From Apostichopus japonicus (taxonomy: Eukaryota > Echinodermata > Holothuroidea > Aspidochirotida > Stichopodidae), in assembly GCF_037975245.1 (NCBI RefSeq), contig NC_092567.1, positions 23,648,376 through 23,712,375 of the forward strand: 64,000 nt of DNA. Reading direction: 5' to 3'. Shown one piece after another: positions 23,262 to 35,144 of the stretch; position 1 is the first letter of the stretch; every line of letters starts with the position of its first letter. The notes under the pieces are model-generated. The model saw nothing but the letters and a program-made list of their open reading frames with translations. It had not been told where the DNA came from and made no database searches. The translations under genes and the position numbers were made by a program.

Positions 23262-23490
23262 GGAGGGTTAGCTCAGTGGTTAACGCCGGTGCCTTTCAAT
23301 AATAAGGTCCCGAGTTCAAGTCACTCCAAGATTAATGTATGTCGTACAGTTACAGAGTTGTTGACAATTGACAATTAATAATCATGGACGTTAAAATATG
23401 AATCTAAGAGACTGACTTCGGTCGGCTTGCGGCTTTGATAAGCCAATGATGGCTTCTTCAAGATTTCCTACTTGCAGGAGGATCTAAATA
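23262..23490 (+). mobile_element. tRNA-derived SINE, family 2, copy 2
   Basis: A-box TAGCTCAGTGG at 23269-23279, and a B-box-like GAGTTCAAGTCACTCC better preserved than in copy 1. The body is collinear with 20068-20290 and ends TACTTGCAGGAGGAT, followed by CTAAATACATA. Confidence 0.88.
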
Positions 23491-23491
23491 C

Positions 23492-26282
23492 ATAATTTTG
23501 AAATATTTGTGAATGGTTAAATGATATCATGTGTTTAGACTTGATCAAGTCTTCAGCCTTGTCTGTGAAAGATCCTTAAAACTGATGGTATCTTCCAAAA
23601 TGGAATAAGATTTTTCTTTAGCTGTTTAGCAAAGTTGTTTATCACCACAGTTACCTATCTCTCAAAAAACAGACTTAAAGATGATGATGCTTTGGCTTGT
23701 GTCTAGCTCCTTCAAATTTCTAAAGTCTTTATTTTTACAAATTTTATTTGCTAATTGGTAGTGTGGTGAGTGGACTTGTCCTCAAGGTTAACAATATAAA
23801 GTTACTTCAGAAACAATGTCAGCTTCATCTGAAGAAGCCCCATCGGCTAAGCGCTACTAGCACTTTATTGGCAATTAGTGCAATTTCACCGTTAGCAATA
23901 TTAAAATGATATTCACAAATATTAGCCAATAAAGATAATGTATATTGATAATTTGTTAATGCTCTTTCAAATAATGATAGTTTAATTTCTTTCTCAGATT
24001 GTGAAATTAACACAGTTTTTGAAAGATGCATGTTAACTTCACCACCAATCAATTTAACAGACCTTTGAATTGTTGTTTTAAGTGTTAATGGGAATCAATA
24101 AATCCAAGCTATTATAGTGATAATTGGCAATTGTGATTGAATGAAACTAAAAATCACATTTTCAAACAGTTTGCAGATAAATTTCACACAAACATAATTT
24201 AAAACTGAATGTAATTCTTTCACAGCCAAAAAAAAAAGAAAAAAAAAATGCCACAAAGATATTGAGAAAGGCAAGGAAAGGACAAAAACTATCATACTCT
24301 CTTCATAATCTGTCATACACGCACATTTATAGATTTCAACCTGATTATATTCCACGAGCACAATGCTATTATCTCACAAGATTTGTCATAGTACATGCCT
24401 CATAGAACACAACTACACACCACACTCATGAAAAGATCTAGTAAATGCAGTTTAGCTCCAGTAATTATGTCCTTTAATATCCTGTGAAATCTGACTGCAA
24501 TTTCTATAACACCATACAATTTTGTTTTTTTTCCCTCCTTCTTGCTGCCTGTCTAGATCAACTCAAACCTAGCCCATCCCACTGTGAACAGAATCACCTT
24601 CCAAGGTGTAAAATTAAAAATGCGGCATGGAACGTAAATTGCCTCGCGATGCTTCTTTGCAATATATAAAATATATAGTAGATTTTCTTATACATAGCGA
24701 GTCAAGTCTGTGTACAAATATGACAGGCATTTTTTTATAATTTTTTTTTTGTGCTTTTGCTCAGAAGCAGTGGACCATTTGCTTTAATACAGCAGTCACC
24801 AGTGTGTTCCTCCGTGGTAATGACCAGATATGGCTATTGACACTGGTCGTCATGGGAAAATACGTGGGGATGAGGAAACGCTATATATCTATATATAAAC
24901 GAAACGACTTGGGGAAACAGTGATATATTGTCCTCCTATATGGAAAGCATGCTTGATTTATACTAGTCTACATTATGGGACAAATTTTAACTGAACAAGA
25001 AAATCATCTGAAATATCAAGATTCATACTGAGGTGTGTATAGGCAGATTCAGCAGCTGCCTATATACTGTATATACAGTCTAATGCATACATGTTATATC
25101 AGCCATACGAGTGTTTTACTTTGCATAGCAGATGTGAATGCATATGGCGAGCTCCAGTGATTTTCAATACATATAGAAGGATATACCTACAGCCAGACAA
25201 CTTAGAAAGATCGAGACAAACTTTGCTATCCTAAAATCAGTCTGGTCTGAGTATTTACAAACGGTTCTTAACTATATACCTGTCTCCACTCAACATGTGC
25301 ACTTTCATCACCTATAGCCTTCAAAAAGCTTTGGTAACATTTTAGAAATATGCTCCTCCCCCTGACCCAGGTCACTGCCAACATTTTCCTCCCCAGTATC
25401 TACCACTGCGTCTAAGATACAATCCTATGTTTACCGTGTGCCTGTGTGTTTTAAATGTGTGTGTGACTGCACTTGTTTTGTGCTCAGATTGAGCACTTGA
25501 ACAAAAGGCTCAGACATCATTTGAAAAGAATCACCATGTCCTCAGAACAATTCTATTGTTAAGTGGTATTGTTAAGGTTATGGTACATGGATCTGAACAA
25601 TGGAAAAAAGACAATGGAGTCCTCTGTCTGAATGTATAACACACTTGTGTGCATGTGTTGCCATCCACCTGAATCTGGGAAAAAAAATCAGGATTAAGGA
25701 GAGTTGTTGGTGTCATATCTGTAGTAGACTCTCCGAGGATAGATAAAACTAGAAACACTGATTTTGACAAATTCGTCATCATTTTATATGTTTAAATACC
25801 TAATACTTTTTAAATGTGAAGATAATAAGTTGGCACAGCATTTTTGGTTGATGGCTGAACTGAGAATTCATACCTCAATTAAGATCAACAATATTTCCAA
25901 AAGGATTATATATACTGTTTATGCAAGACTAAGGTGTCACACACATATGTTAATATAATCTATATCAATGTTTACCACACAGATGCTGGTATCTATAGGG
26001 TGATGAATCATTTCATTGACATCAGAACTTGTAATCAGATTCTACAAAACAGATACCTGTATAAATTATACACCTTTGACAAGCTAGGCTACTATTACTT
26101 GTGCATTACATATAGCATTTTCATGTGACACACTACAGTACATAAAGCTAGCTCTATTAACATAGAAATGGCACTGTTTTTTCCTGCATTTTTGTCCCCT
26201 CTAATTTGTAATTTTGCCATTATAAATTTATCTATTTTTATCCACATATATACATATCAATTTGTGTATCAAATCTAACCAT
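23492..26282. other. Non-coding sequence
   Basis: Nearly 2.8 kb without a supported gene. Frames reach only 88 codons and look random. Contains poly-A runs near 24230-24248 and poly-T near 24740, and a few palindromic TATATACTGTATATACAG words near 25060. Confidence 0.4.
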
Positions 26283-26286
26283 GTAT

Positions 26287-26490
26287 TTTAGAGAGCATTG
26301 TGATCAAGTGGTTTGGCAGTGGATTTGAAATCTAAGGATTGCAGGTTCGAGTCCTGGCCAGATCATTGCGTTGTGTCCTTGGGCAAGGCACTTTAGTTTC
26401 ATTGCCTCTCTTCACCCAGGTGTATAAATGGGGACCTGTGAGATAAAAACTGTCAGCTGGGTGCTGTTTAGCTGCTGCCATGTGGAAAAT
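26287..26490 (+). mobile_element. tRNA-derived SINE, family 1, 3'-truncated copy
   Basis: An A-box-like TGATCAAGTGG and a perfect B-box GGTTCGAGTCC at tRNA spacing. The anticodon-loop position reads TTTGAAA, suggesting a Ser-type ancestor. The body contains GTTGTGTCCTTGGGCAAGGC, CACCCAGG, AAATGGGGACCTGTGAG and GGGTGCTG. It lacks the 3' tail seen at 27238-27540 and runs straight into a LINE ORF fragment. Confidence 0.85.
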
Positions 26491-26511
26491 TTATCCTTCC
26501 CTGACTTTTTC

Positions 26512-26715
26512 ATGTTTGCTAATAGTAGTTGTACAAGAGGTCATTATCTTAAACCCAAGAAGATACAAAGTAGGATTAATATTCGGTATAACTTTTTGTC
26601 TAATATGGTTGTGAATGAGTGGAACGGTTTGCCTGAGAAAGTTGTAGTTGCAAGTAGTGTGAATGGGTTTAAGAATGCTTCGGACAAGCACTTTCAGCAT
26701 TGTAATTGGGTCTGA
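26512..26715 (+). mobile_element. LINE ORF2 C-terminal remnant
   Basis: An open plus-strand stretch ends in a stop at 26713-26715. It contains the non-LTR retrotransposon C-terminal pattern TRGHYLKPKK, RYNFLSNMVVNEWNGLPEKV, then a SVNGFKN(A)SDKHF tail. The open frame continues upstream into the SINE, so the formal 95-codon ORF start (26428) is not the native one. It is a short remnant without catalytic domains. The WNGLP pattern differs from the KEWNSLP and LWNKSP fragments, so it is a different LINE lineage. Confidence 0.75.
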
Positions 26716-26717
26716 GT

Positions 26718-27236
26718 GTTTGTGTCTTCAGATTTTTTCTCTCTCCTATAGGGTCCTTGATGGGGACTTGAGTGTCCCTCCTGACCCTTTTTCTACTATA
26801 CTAAACTATGTACAGATCATTAACCTACATAACTATTGCACAAATAATAATCAATAATCAATAGTACAGTGACTTTTACCAGAGCATGCAAGTTTGCCAC
26901 AGAGTAGTAAGAGCTTGCATACTAATGACAACTATCAGTGCTTAATTATACATAAACACCTATACATAATCAATTACAATGGAGCAGCTCAGCTAGCATA
27001 TACTCTAAAGTGCAGGCCATTTTATTGGAAAGAGATTTCCTTCTGATCTGCGAATAAGCCAAACTTCCGGGATACAGAATGAAACAAATAGGTTTAATCA
27101 TCAGTTTAATGAATTCAGAGTACAAAAAGCTTTTCTCTTTGAAACCTAAAATTTTAATGGTTTATTTCATCATGTGTAAGTATAGCATATATATAAGCAT
27201 TTGTCCATTATTCTATGGGGTACATGTGTGGTCTAA
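26718..27236. other. Non-coding sequence between SINE/LINE pieces
   Basis: The first 100 bp is probably LINE 3' untranslated sequence (GGGTCCTTGATGGGGACTTG). The remainder is AT-rich and unassigned. Confidence 0.4.
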
Positions 27237-27237
27237 A

Positions 27238-27540
27238 CGAGATTTGAGCATAGTGGCCAATTGGCTAAGGCGTCGGACTTGTGATCCAACGATTGCTGGT
27301 TCGATTTCTTCCTAGTTCATTACGTTGTGTCCTTGGGCAAGATGTTTTATCTCAATTGCCCCTCTCCACCCAGGGATTAAATGGGTACCTGTGAGGTAAC
27401 TCGTCATTGGGCGCAGTATATAACTGCAGCCGCCTGGAGGGATTGTCTCTGGGACAGGTTATCATTGATCAGGGGTAATATAATGTCTGTAAAGCGCTTT
27501 GAGACCTATCGCTGGTATAAAGCGCTAAACAAATCGTGTA
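27238..27540 (+). mobile_element. tRNA-derived SINE, family 1, near full-length
   Basis: A-box TGGCCAATTGG and B-box GGTTCGATTTC. Then GTTGTGTCCTTGGGCAAGAT, CTCTCCACCCAGG, AATGGGTACCTGTGAGGTAA, TCATTGGGCGCAG, and a 3' end with TGTAAAGCGCTTTGAGACCT and TATAAAGCGCTAAAC. The AAAGCGCT pair resembles L2/CR1-type LINE 3' ends, implying mobilisation by such a LINE (inference). Confidence 0.88.
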
Positions 27541-27551
27541 GTTTATTCCTA

Positions 27552-27700
27552 AGTGGTAGATTCGGAAGGAGGTGCAAGTGGGCCGTGGCCAGGGAGCGAG
27601 GGCGCACTGCTAAAATGCTCCAATGTGTAGTTAGATAGATGCTAAAGTGCAGATGTGGAGTGGGAGACAGGTAAGAGAGGAGCGTAGTAAATCCAATATT
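27552..27700 (+). mobile_element. Family A element, diverged right-end remnant
   Basis: Aligns to 11060-11212: GTGGTAGATTCGGAAGG, GGGCCGTGGCC, GAGGGCGCACTGCTAAAATG and GTGGGAGACAGGTAAG, then GAGCGTAGTAAAT. It follows directly after SINE family 1. Only the right half is present, and it is much older than the 10-kb and 60-kb copies. Confidence 0.6.
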
Positions 27701-27704
27701 ATTA

Positions 27705-29280
27705 TCATTATTATTGATACGGATCCATTGTAAGCCGGCTGAGTATGTCACGTGACATCCACGTCTGAAAATTGTATTTTATAGCCAGTGCAGTAGTATA
27801 TACACTGCATGATAAAACCACTGTTACTGTATGATTAGTACATGCACCTTTGCATACAGTCACTTCAACTACAAGTTAACAACTATTTTCCCAACCAGTT
27901 TACTGAAAATTGACTGATAAATCTGATTGCAGGATAAAAAGAGCTCTACCCTATTTGTTAGTGATGGTATACATTGTGTACAGTAATTCTACACACATCA
28001 AGTCAAACAACTGTACACTTTTTAGAGACTGTGAGATAAACTCACAGTTTTTTCATTGTATCGTCATTTCTACATCAAGATGACACCCCCGTAAGATTCA
28101 CAAGCCATGGCGTGATGACTGAAAGATAATTATTCAAGTTATCAATCTGTAAACTGATGCTTGCATTATACAAACATGTCAACGTTTACACTTACGCTTA
28201 CAGCCAATTAAATATTTGTTGAAAGCTGACAGAACATACACTGATATACAATTACACTAGCTGAATTTAAGTGAAACGTCTTCAAAATATTTATAGGCTT
28301 TCTAAACTTGAAATCTCAGCGTTCATTATTTTATGCTTGTAAAAGTCATTAGTGCTGTATATTAAACTGGTCCCAAATTTAAGCATACTAAAAATTGCTA
28401 GAAATTAAAGCTTTCAAAATACCTTCCTAGATGTCCTAATCTTCTCATTATTCCCAGCCCAATGAGGATTCTTAAAATAAACAATTAAATATCTCAGTGA
28501 GGATTAAATACTTTACTTGTGACCATTGGTGACCATTATCTGACTTTCTAGCATATCTAGCAGAAACATTAATGATCCGTAAGTCTCTTTAACATGAAAT
28601 ACCGCGTCGGTTCTCCTTTGCTCTTGCAGGTGAAGCAAAAATTACGTTAATTTAAGTAATATAGATCGACTCTCTTTGCATTGAAATATGTCAACAGACA
28701 GGCATAATATGATAGTCACAACTAATTATTGAAACACTCTGTTATTTGTGATACACGCCGTAATGCATCAAAGACATGTAGCTCTATATATCTTTTGTGC
28801 CGCACTTCCTCGTACGCAGTTAAACTACGGTAAAGCTGGCAAGGATTATCGCAAGGTTTCTTTCAAATGTCAGCGAGTCATTCACCAGAATCACCGGGGA
28901 ATTTCCTTTAATACCGTAGAGCTGTCATTCTCATAAACCTGCCTTTTGCCATTTCCCCTTCTAGAGCATCGACTGGTTGGAAAGCTAAGTTTAAAAAGAT
29001 CAAGGGAGTGTGCCATAGATTACAGGGTAATCAATTACTTGTGCGCGATAACATGTGGTAGGATATATGTGAATGTCATTGGCAGTCGCACAGAGGTCGC
29101 AGAAGATGAGGTCCGACAAACACACGTACGTAGCAGCTCAATCTTTCTGGGAGGGAAACGGAAGATGCGGTCTCTAGGATACGAGTGAAAACGATCGGTT
29201 AAAAGTCTCATCCGAAATGATCTCAGGACTTCAAACAGACAAAGTGTGTTGCAACCTTTTATTTATCTGTTGAATGTAAC
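27705..29280. other. Non-coding sequence with a GC-richer island
   Basis: The segment 28740-29190 is less AT-rich, rich in CG words, and has plus-strand frames of 62 and 80 codons that I cannot assign. It could be an exon or conserved regulatory sequence. The rest is AT-rich. Confidence 0.35.
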
Positions 29281-29286
29281 ATTTAC

Positions 29287-29595
29287 TGTAGTGCGCGTGC
29301 GCGCTACAATATTGGCATTACTGGCCAAGTGAGCGATACCTACATGACTGGACGTTGAAACTTAAAGTTTCATATAGTCCCTGTAAATTTGCAGTTTGAG
29401 GCTAGCTGCGTAGCCAACTTATTGCAAGCTTTTCACAAGCGCCCTCACTTTGTAGGTACCTACATAACTATACTCCCTGTTGTGTTGTCGCCCAACTTGA
29501 TAACACCATGAACAACCGAAAAGTTCTTCCTAATACTGCAAGCACTTCACGCGCACTACAATACTGCGTATTTGCAGGAATATGCAGTTCTAGTT
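29287..29595. repeat. Dispersed repeat family with short inverted ends, copy 1
   Basis: TGTAGTGCGCGTG at 29287-29299 is the exact reverse complement of 29548-29560. The body contains GGCATTACTGGCCAAGTGA, ACCTACATGACTGGACGTTG, GTTTCATATAGT, GCTAGCTGCGTAGCCAA and GCGCCCTCACTTTGTAGG. A second copy is at 43527. Homology between the copies extends past the second inverted arm to about 29595 (GCGTATTTGCAGG), so the real right terminus is uncertain. Confidence 0.8.
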
Positions 29596-29599
29596 CCTC

Positions 29600-29980
29600 C
29601 TGTAGTTAATCTAGTCCCATTGGGTAATTCACCCAAAGAACAATGTAACCATTGTCATCATTAATAGAACAATATTCCACACCGTTGGTTGAAACCCCCA
29701 ACGTTAATATTTTCTTCTTAACTCATGATATAGTCGATGGAATGGAGCTTATTTTGACTGGCTGAAGCCCTCCAAATTTGAAGCATCTTTTTTAGTGTCT
29801 TTGCCATAAAATTATGCTATGAATGTTCACGATTTTGACCTAAAGATGTTTGAAAGGTAATTATGAAATTTTGGGAGGATTAATTTTATGTGTATGTCAG
29901 TTGAAGATATCCCAGGTTAGCTTAGTTTAGAGACCCAAGGATCAGGAAGCCTTACAGTAGCTTATTTGACACCCTATCCA
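29600..29980. other. Non-coding sequence
   Basis: No recognised feature. Confidence 0.35.
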
Positions 29981-29984
29981 TGTT

Positions 29985-30415
29985 AGATCGCGGATGAACA
30001 CCGCCTTATTACAAGCCTTCTCTTTGCGATAAGTGTTCAGAGGATAACAAGGCAGGGGTGTGAATTTGCTCCCATTCCTGCTCCAGGGACCGCCATTTAA
30101 CGTCCCCATCCGATGGACGAGAGTGTATGTATACCCCAGCATCTGAGCACTTACTCAAATGGCACCCCATTCGACATCACTGCAGTGCTGAGCCGTGACG
30201 AACAAAGTTGTTTCGAAAACCAAGTGAAGAACAGAAACAAACCCCCTTTCCCAAGTTCACAAACCAGAAATAAAAATCCATGGAAGACTCCACACATCAC
30301 CACTGCACTGCAGCGATTTTTGAATAGGTCAAGAGAATCTGGCTCCTGGCGGAATTTTGATCCTGGAACCTAAGGATTGTGAGGAGGACACTCTAACCGC
30401 TGAACCACGTCTTTG
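29985..30415 (-). mobile_element. tRNA-derived SINE, family 4
   Basis: On the minus strand from about 30412 an A-box TGGTTCAGCGG is followed by a B-box-like GGTTCCAGGATCA. Further 3' comes CGTCCATCGGATGGGGACGT, then TAAATGGCGGTCCC. The GATGGGACGTTAAA word is common in many animal SINE bodies (recalled, not searched). The copy is diverged. Its 3' limit near 29985 is approximate. Confidence 0.65.
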
Positions 30416-30419
30416 CCTT

Positions 30420-31040
30420 CAATTGTTGTATTCACTACAGACAAATATCCCTCCCTTGTATGAATTATGTCAGATGCATATATGCTTTGGTTTATAAATT
30501 AATAGCAAAATAGAAAAATTCATAAATTCATAATAATTAGTGCATAAAGTGTTCACATTGGTTTAAAGAAAGCCAGCAACATTCATCGTGATAAAAAAAA
30601 AAAAACATCGTAAGGAGACTTCAAACTGATTAATGTTTAAACATGTCAAAGCAGGTTTAAATAGATCTGTCAAAGGTATGCAAAGCATGTAGAAAACTAT
30701 GTGCAACATAGTAAACAAACACAGCACCGTGGCAGGCAAGACAGCCGCCTTCTTAGCACTTCATTATTCAGGTGATACTATGATGGATAGAATTTGATTG
30801 CTTCAGTTTTGAAATGCTGGAACTTTCTGCATCTTTTAGAACAAAACCACACAGTTCATAGTATACCATATACCACCACCATAACATAGCAAACTATAGG
30901 GTTAATATTTTTCTGATCAAAGCAATTTGATGATGGAGAGGAGATGAGAAAGGGGGGGAAATTGAGGGAGATGTGGGGTGGGAGGGTGGGGTGGGATAGG
31001 GGTTTAGAAAGGGGGTTAAACATACTTTTACTGTTCCTGA
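30420..31040. other. Non-coding sequence
   Basis: AT-rich with poly-A at 30593-30604 and a G-rich block at 30950-31015. Minus-strand proline-rich frames are artefacts of the G-runs. Confidence 0.4.
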
Positions 31041-31043
31041 GGG

Positions 31044-31402
31044 CAGTGTCGGCATCGACCAAGGCAATTTGGTGGGGGAGGGAGCAAGGAATATTTTTTT
31101 GGGGGGAGGGCAAAAACTTTAACACTGATATGGGGTCTAAGGGAAGGGGTTGACTATCTCTTTTGGGAATTTTTTGGAAAAGTAAAGTAAAGTGACTTAG
31201 ATGCAAAATGGTACTATCATTTGACAATGTTTCACATTAATGCATTGCATTGGAAACTGTTTCTAATACAAATGATTAGCCTACTTCTACATATTCTGGT
31301 TAAGTAGTATATTGGGGTGGGGGAGGGGGGTAACTGGAGGGGCAAGGAGAAAATCTGGGGGAAAATTTCTCCCACATTCCCGGCTCCTATTCTGTGCCAC
31401 TG
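31044..31402. mobile_element. Probable hAT-like non-autonomous element (diverged)
   Basis: Starts CAGTGTCGGCATCGACCAAG; the right end read in reverse is CAGTGGCACAGAATAGGAGC, a weak inverted repeat. Flanking octamers CCTGAGGG and CCTTTGGG match at 6 of 8. The interior has GGGGTCTAAGGG and GACTTAGATGCAAAATGGT words shared with the elements at 21.7, 55.9 and 61.5 kb, which supports the assignment. Confidence 0.55.
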
Positions 31403-31404
31403 CC

Positions 31405-32600
31405 TTTGGGAAAGGGTGGGTGCTACCATGCATTTAAAACAACCATACATTAATTCCCAGATAACATTACACAGACTTGACACATTGGTACATATGTAGT
31501 ACATAATCCAGAGGAAGCTAGAGCTGAAATTACCTGCTACATGACAGTTTGAACATTAATGTGACTGCACTATTGCACATGAATAATTAAGGACTAATGT
31601 ATACTATGATAACCTTAAACAGGGAATAATTTACTTTTCAACTTTTTGCTTTTTGCATAGCTGTTCTGAAGGCTAGCTCTGAGCTTAGTTACCTATACAA
31701 CACAGGTATGGTTACTATGGTGACTACGGTTGCTACGTAAATAAACTTCTATACATCTTTGAACTTGTAGAGCTCAATTTTCCCATGTTACATAGCACTC
31801 TGCAATGCGATATATATACTGGATAAATTATGCCCTGTTAAATTGCTGTCAAGTTCCCCATGTAATATACCAAATATTGTACCATAGAAATTTCCCATAC
31901 AAGAACTTACATACAGTAGTTAGCACCACAACTTGTTAATGTCCCTCTGAAGTTTATTTTGTACTAGCTATATCGCTTTCTCAATTTATTCATTCACAGC
32001 GTGACCAAAAACGTGTATTTGTAATTACAACAAGTCCTACCCAATGTAGATCAACACACATAGCTAAAGCTATCTGATCGGTTTACGTATTCGGCCCTCG
32101 GCAACTATCCCTTAAGGATTTTTATAATACATCCCATCCTCTCAGAATAAATTGTAATTTAAGGATCTTCTCTGTGAAGTGGTCTGTGTATTCGATAAGC
32201 TATTCATCAGCATTCACTTTCAATCCCATGTGCATAGGCCTCCAAATCTTCTGTTATGGATCTCATCACTTTCAGGTACAAATATACAGTATTCTTTTAT
32301 CTTCATTTTTACCCTCTCATGTTTTACCTTTTGCTTTCTATCTCTCTCTCTCTCTCTCTGTGTCTCAATCACCAAAGAAACCACTAAAACTTAATGCATT
32401 TTCATTTCTTGATGCTATGGCAAAGGATACAGCATTGTTGAAGCCAAGTTCTTTGAATGTAAGGTCTCCTGCAGCAAGACGTTAATTACAGCAGGTAAGT
32501 TTAACCAACTTGATTATATACAGGCAAGTTGTGTCACTATGGTTACCGGATATATATATATTCCAAACTAACCAAATATGAATATTTATGAATGGAAACC
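31405..32600. other. Non-coding sequence
   Basis: Includes a CT run at 32341-32360. The frame at 32174-32485 (103 codons) spans that run and ends at GCAAGACGTTAATTACAG. The word GCAGGTAAGT follows at 32490, which resembles a donor splice site, but the frame is low-complexity and unrecognised. Confidence 0.4.
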
Positions 32601-32604
32601 TAGC

Positions 32605-33050
32605 TCACCTGTCTCTTCACAACATCAGCACCTTCCCTCAGATACCAAATCTAGAGTGAACCAGTAACCTTTTAGTGCTATACACACATAGGGAGAGGTC
32701 ACTTCTGGTCAATGGACCTTCCTCCTTCTTCCTCATTCTACTGTTCAAAGTGTCTAGAAGAGTGTTACTGAATCAGAATTCATTATCAACATGAATCCAC
32801 ACCATCTTTGACCATCGAGACCAAATTCCACTCTCTTGCTACTCCTACTGGCATTTACAATTTGAAAGTTTTTCAGGAGGGGGGTGAGGTTTTCAGGAGG
32901 GGGGAGGTAGGGTAGAGGGGATCATTATGGGGACACTTTGGGTGGCAGAACGAAAAGGAGAGTCATCCACTGACCGCAAGAGACCGGTCGTTGAGGGTGT
33001 ACTATGCTAAAAGGTTTACCAGTTCTCTCTTTGGACATGTGGCAAAGATT
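32605..33050. mobile_element. Family A element, old short copy with both inverted ends
   Basis: The left end at about 32609-32690 reads CACCTGTCTCTTCACAAC, CTAGAGTGAACCAGTAACC and TTTTAGTGCTATACAC. The right end at about 32995-33040 reads GTGTACTATGCTAAAAGG and TTTACCAGTTCTCTC. Both match the family A termini in the expected opposite orientations but with many substitutions. The interior GACACTTTGGGTGGCAGAAC also aligns with 11070-11090. Internal deletion leaves about 440 bp. It contains two GGGGGG-rich repeats. Confidence 0.65.
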
Positions 33051-33054
33051 GGTT

Positions 33055-35140
33055 ACCTAGGAAGTTAATTACTTATGTTATGATGCCAGATATTCCACTC
33101 ATCAAAATGATTTTCAAATTTAATTCTATTACTTAAAAAAGTATAAAATAAAACAAACTGTTAGCAAGTTGAAGAAAAGGCATTAACATGTGTAAATTTG
33201 CATCACACTATTGTTGCATACAGCTATATGCTGTAGCAACTACTGTGAATACAAAGCCAGTGACTATAGGCCTACAGTAAGTTCATTAATCCTTATTCAC
33301 ATTAACAGTATCTGGGCCTTTTTGCTAACTTAACAAAGTGAATGATAAATAGATACAAATAAATGCCTCTTCAAGTATATACTGCAACTTAAGATGAAAG
33401 CAGATATAATTTTATAACATTAATGGAAGTTTTGCAGTTAAACATTTAAAGCATTTTACAATCTATAATTCTCATAGTAACAAAGTGAAAAGACACTTGA
33501 AACTACACATAAAATATGTAAACATGTAAAAATATGAAAGTCACAAATTGCCATAAAACCTGTAATATTTAACAATAATTTCAGCACTGAATAACACTAT
33601 CGACTACAACAAATACATGACATCCAGACAAATATATATCTCTGAAGGAAATTATTTTACCAATGTTTATCATTTTACTTATACACACTTGTACATATTA
33701 CAGCTGCATGCATTGCCAGGCCTATGATACTCCTTCAGAACTTATAACTATATATAACTTTCCAATTTCATTATATTTTGAAATTTGATAACATAATTAT
33801 TGCTCCCGAGAATTCCTCATTGCGTTTCTGTCCCACGCAAGTATTGGTTTGCCCTGGAGGTGGTCATTGCCTCCAATGTGAGCTGTATATGAAGTATATG
33901 AAGTATAGCATACAGATTTATTTAAAACTGTTACCAATACTACCTTGTTTTGACTGTTGTGTGGTGATAGCGGGTGATAGTGTCAAGCTGATGGTGATAG
34001 TGGGCTACAGAAAGTATGTACAGCTAAACTGTATTGTAAATTGAGGTGAACTTAAAAGGCAGAATTGGGCTAAATAATGATAAGACTTCAGACTGTATGG
34101 GCTTTATTAAAAATTAAAATAAATGAATATGAAAATAAAATTAGGTTTAAGTGCCAAAGGATACAGGCAGCATGTTGATAAATTGCATGTTTTACCAGTG
34201 ACATGATAGTTTCTCAACCCCCTTTTTTGTTCAATCTTTGTAGGATCTGATATAAATTTTAACAAAAATATTAAACTCAAAAAGTTCAAAAGATTCAATA
34301 CTGGAATGTAATGGTTGCATCCATGCTAAATAAATGCTACAACTTTTTTTTTTTCCAGAAATTTTGGATGCAATATTTTCTACTGCTTAAAATTATTCAG
34401 GGACACCAATGGGTTATTAATAATTACTGACATTTATTATTCCCCCTCAAAATTGGTCGCAAATAATTCACGATGTGCTATGTTTGCCATACAGGACTTC
34501 ATTATTATTATTATTATTTTTCCTTTGCTGTTTTTTTCCTGATAGGATATGAATAAAACAGATGGACGATGGACTTACAGAATTTTCTCAAGTTTTTTTT
34601 TTTTTCCATGTAAGATAATATGTCCATTTTTATCACAGGATTAAGTGTCATACATAAGTGTGGTGGCAAATGAATTGAATACAAAGTGTTCAATTGGAGG
34701 GGTCTCTACTGTATATATACAGTATGCAACCCTGACAGCTATCAATACTGCTGTTCAGTAATTGGAGATCATTGTCAATATCATGGACACTGAATTAATC
34801 TTCTACGGTAGCTTGTATGAGCCATGAGTAATTTCATCTCTGACAGTACTATCCAACAATTCTATCAGCTTAGTCAAGTCCTCACAGACACAGTATCCTT
34901 ATCTGTACACAGTTTTGTTTTCAACTCATTACACATATTTACTGCAATTGTCTTGCTATGTCAGGTCTACAGGGCTTTTAAAAACCTCCCATTTATATTA
35001 TTATTGTAAATGTTTCTGTACTTTGCATATCATTACTACGTCTATAGCTTCTTTTTTTCACAGACCATGCAAATTAAACCAAATTTTGAAGTTCAAAAAG
35101 TGATCGGAATTCATTGAACTAATTAGACACGGCTTATGCA
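33055..35140. other. AT-rich non-coding sequence
   Basis: No coding signal above 88 codons. Contains an 18-base perfect palindrome TACTGTATATATACAGTA at 34707-34724, and ATT repeats near 34501. Confidence 0.45.
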
Positions 35141-35144
35141 TAAC

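Noticed and set aside
26287-26360. Possible functional tRNA-Ser gene
   Set aside because: The A- and B-boxes are good, but the same head is attached to a SINE body shared with 27238-27540.
30856-31227. 123-codon proline-rich minus-strand ORF
   Set aside because: Composition is driven by G-runs of a transposon-like region.
32174-32485. 103-codon ORF ending next to a donor-like GCAGGTAAGT
   Set aside because: Spans a CT microsatellite and has no recognisable protein features; the splice motif alone is too weak.
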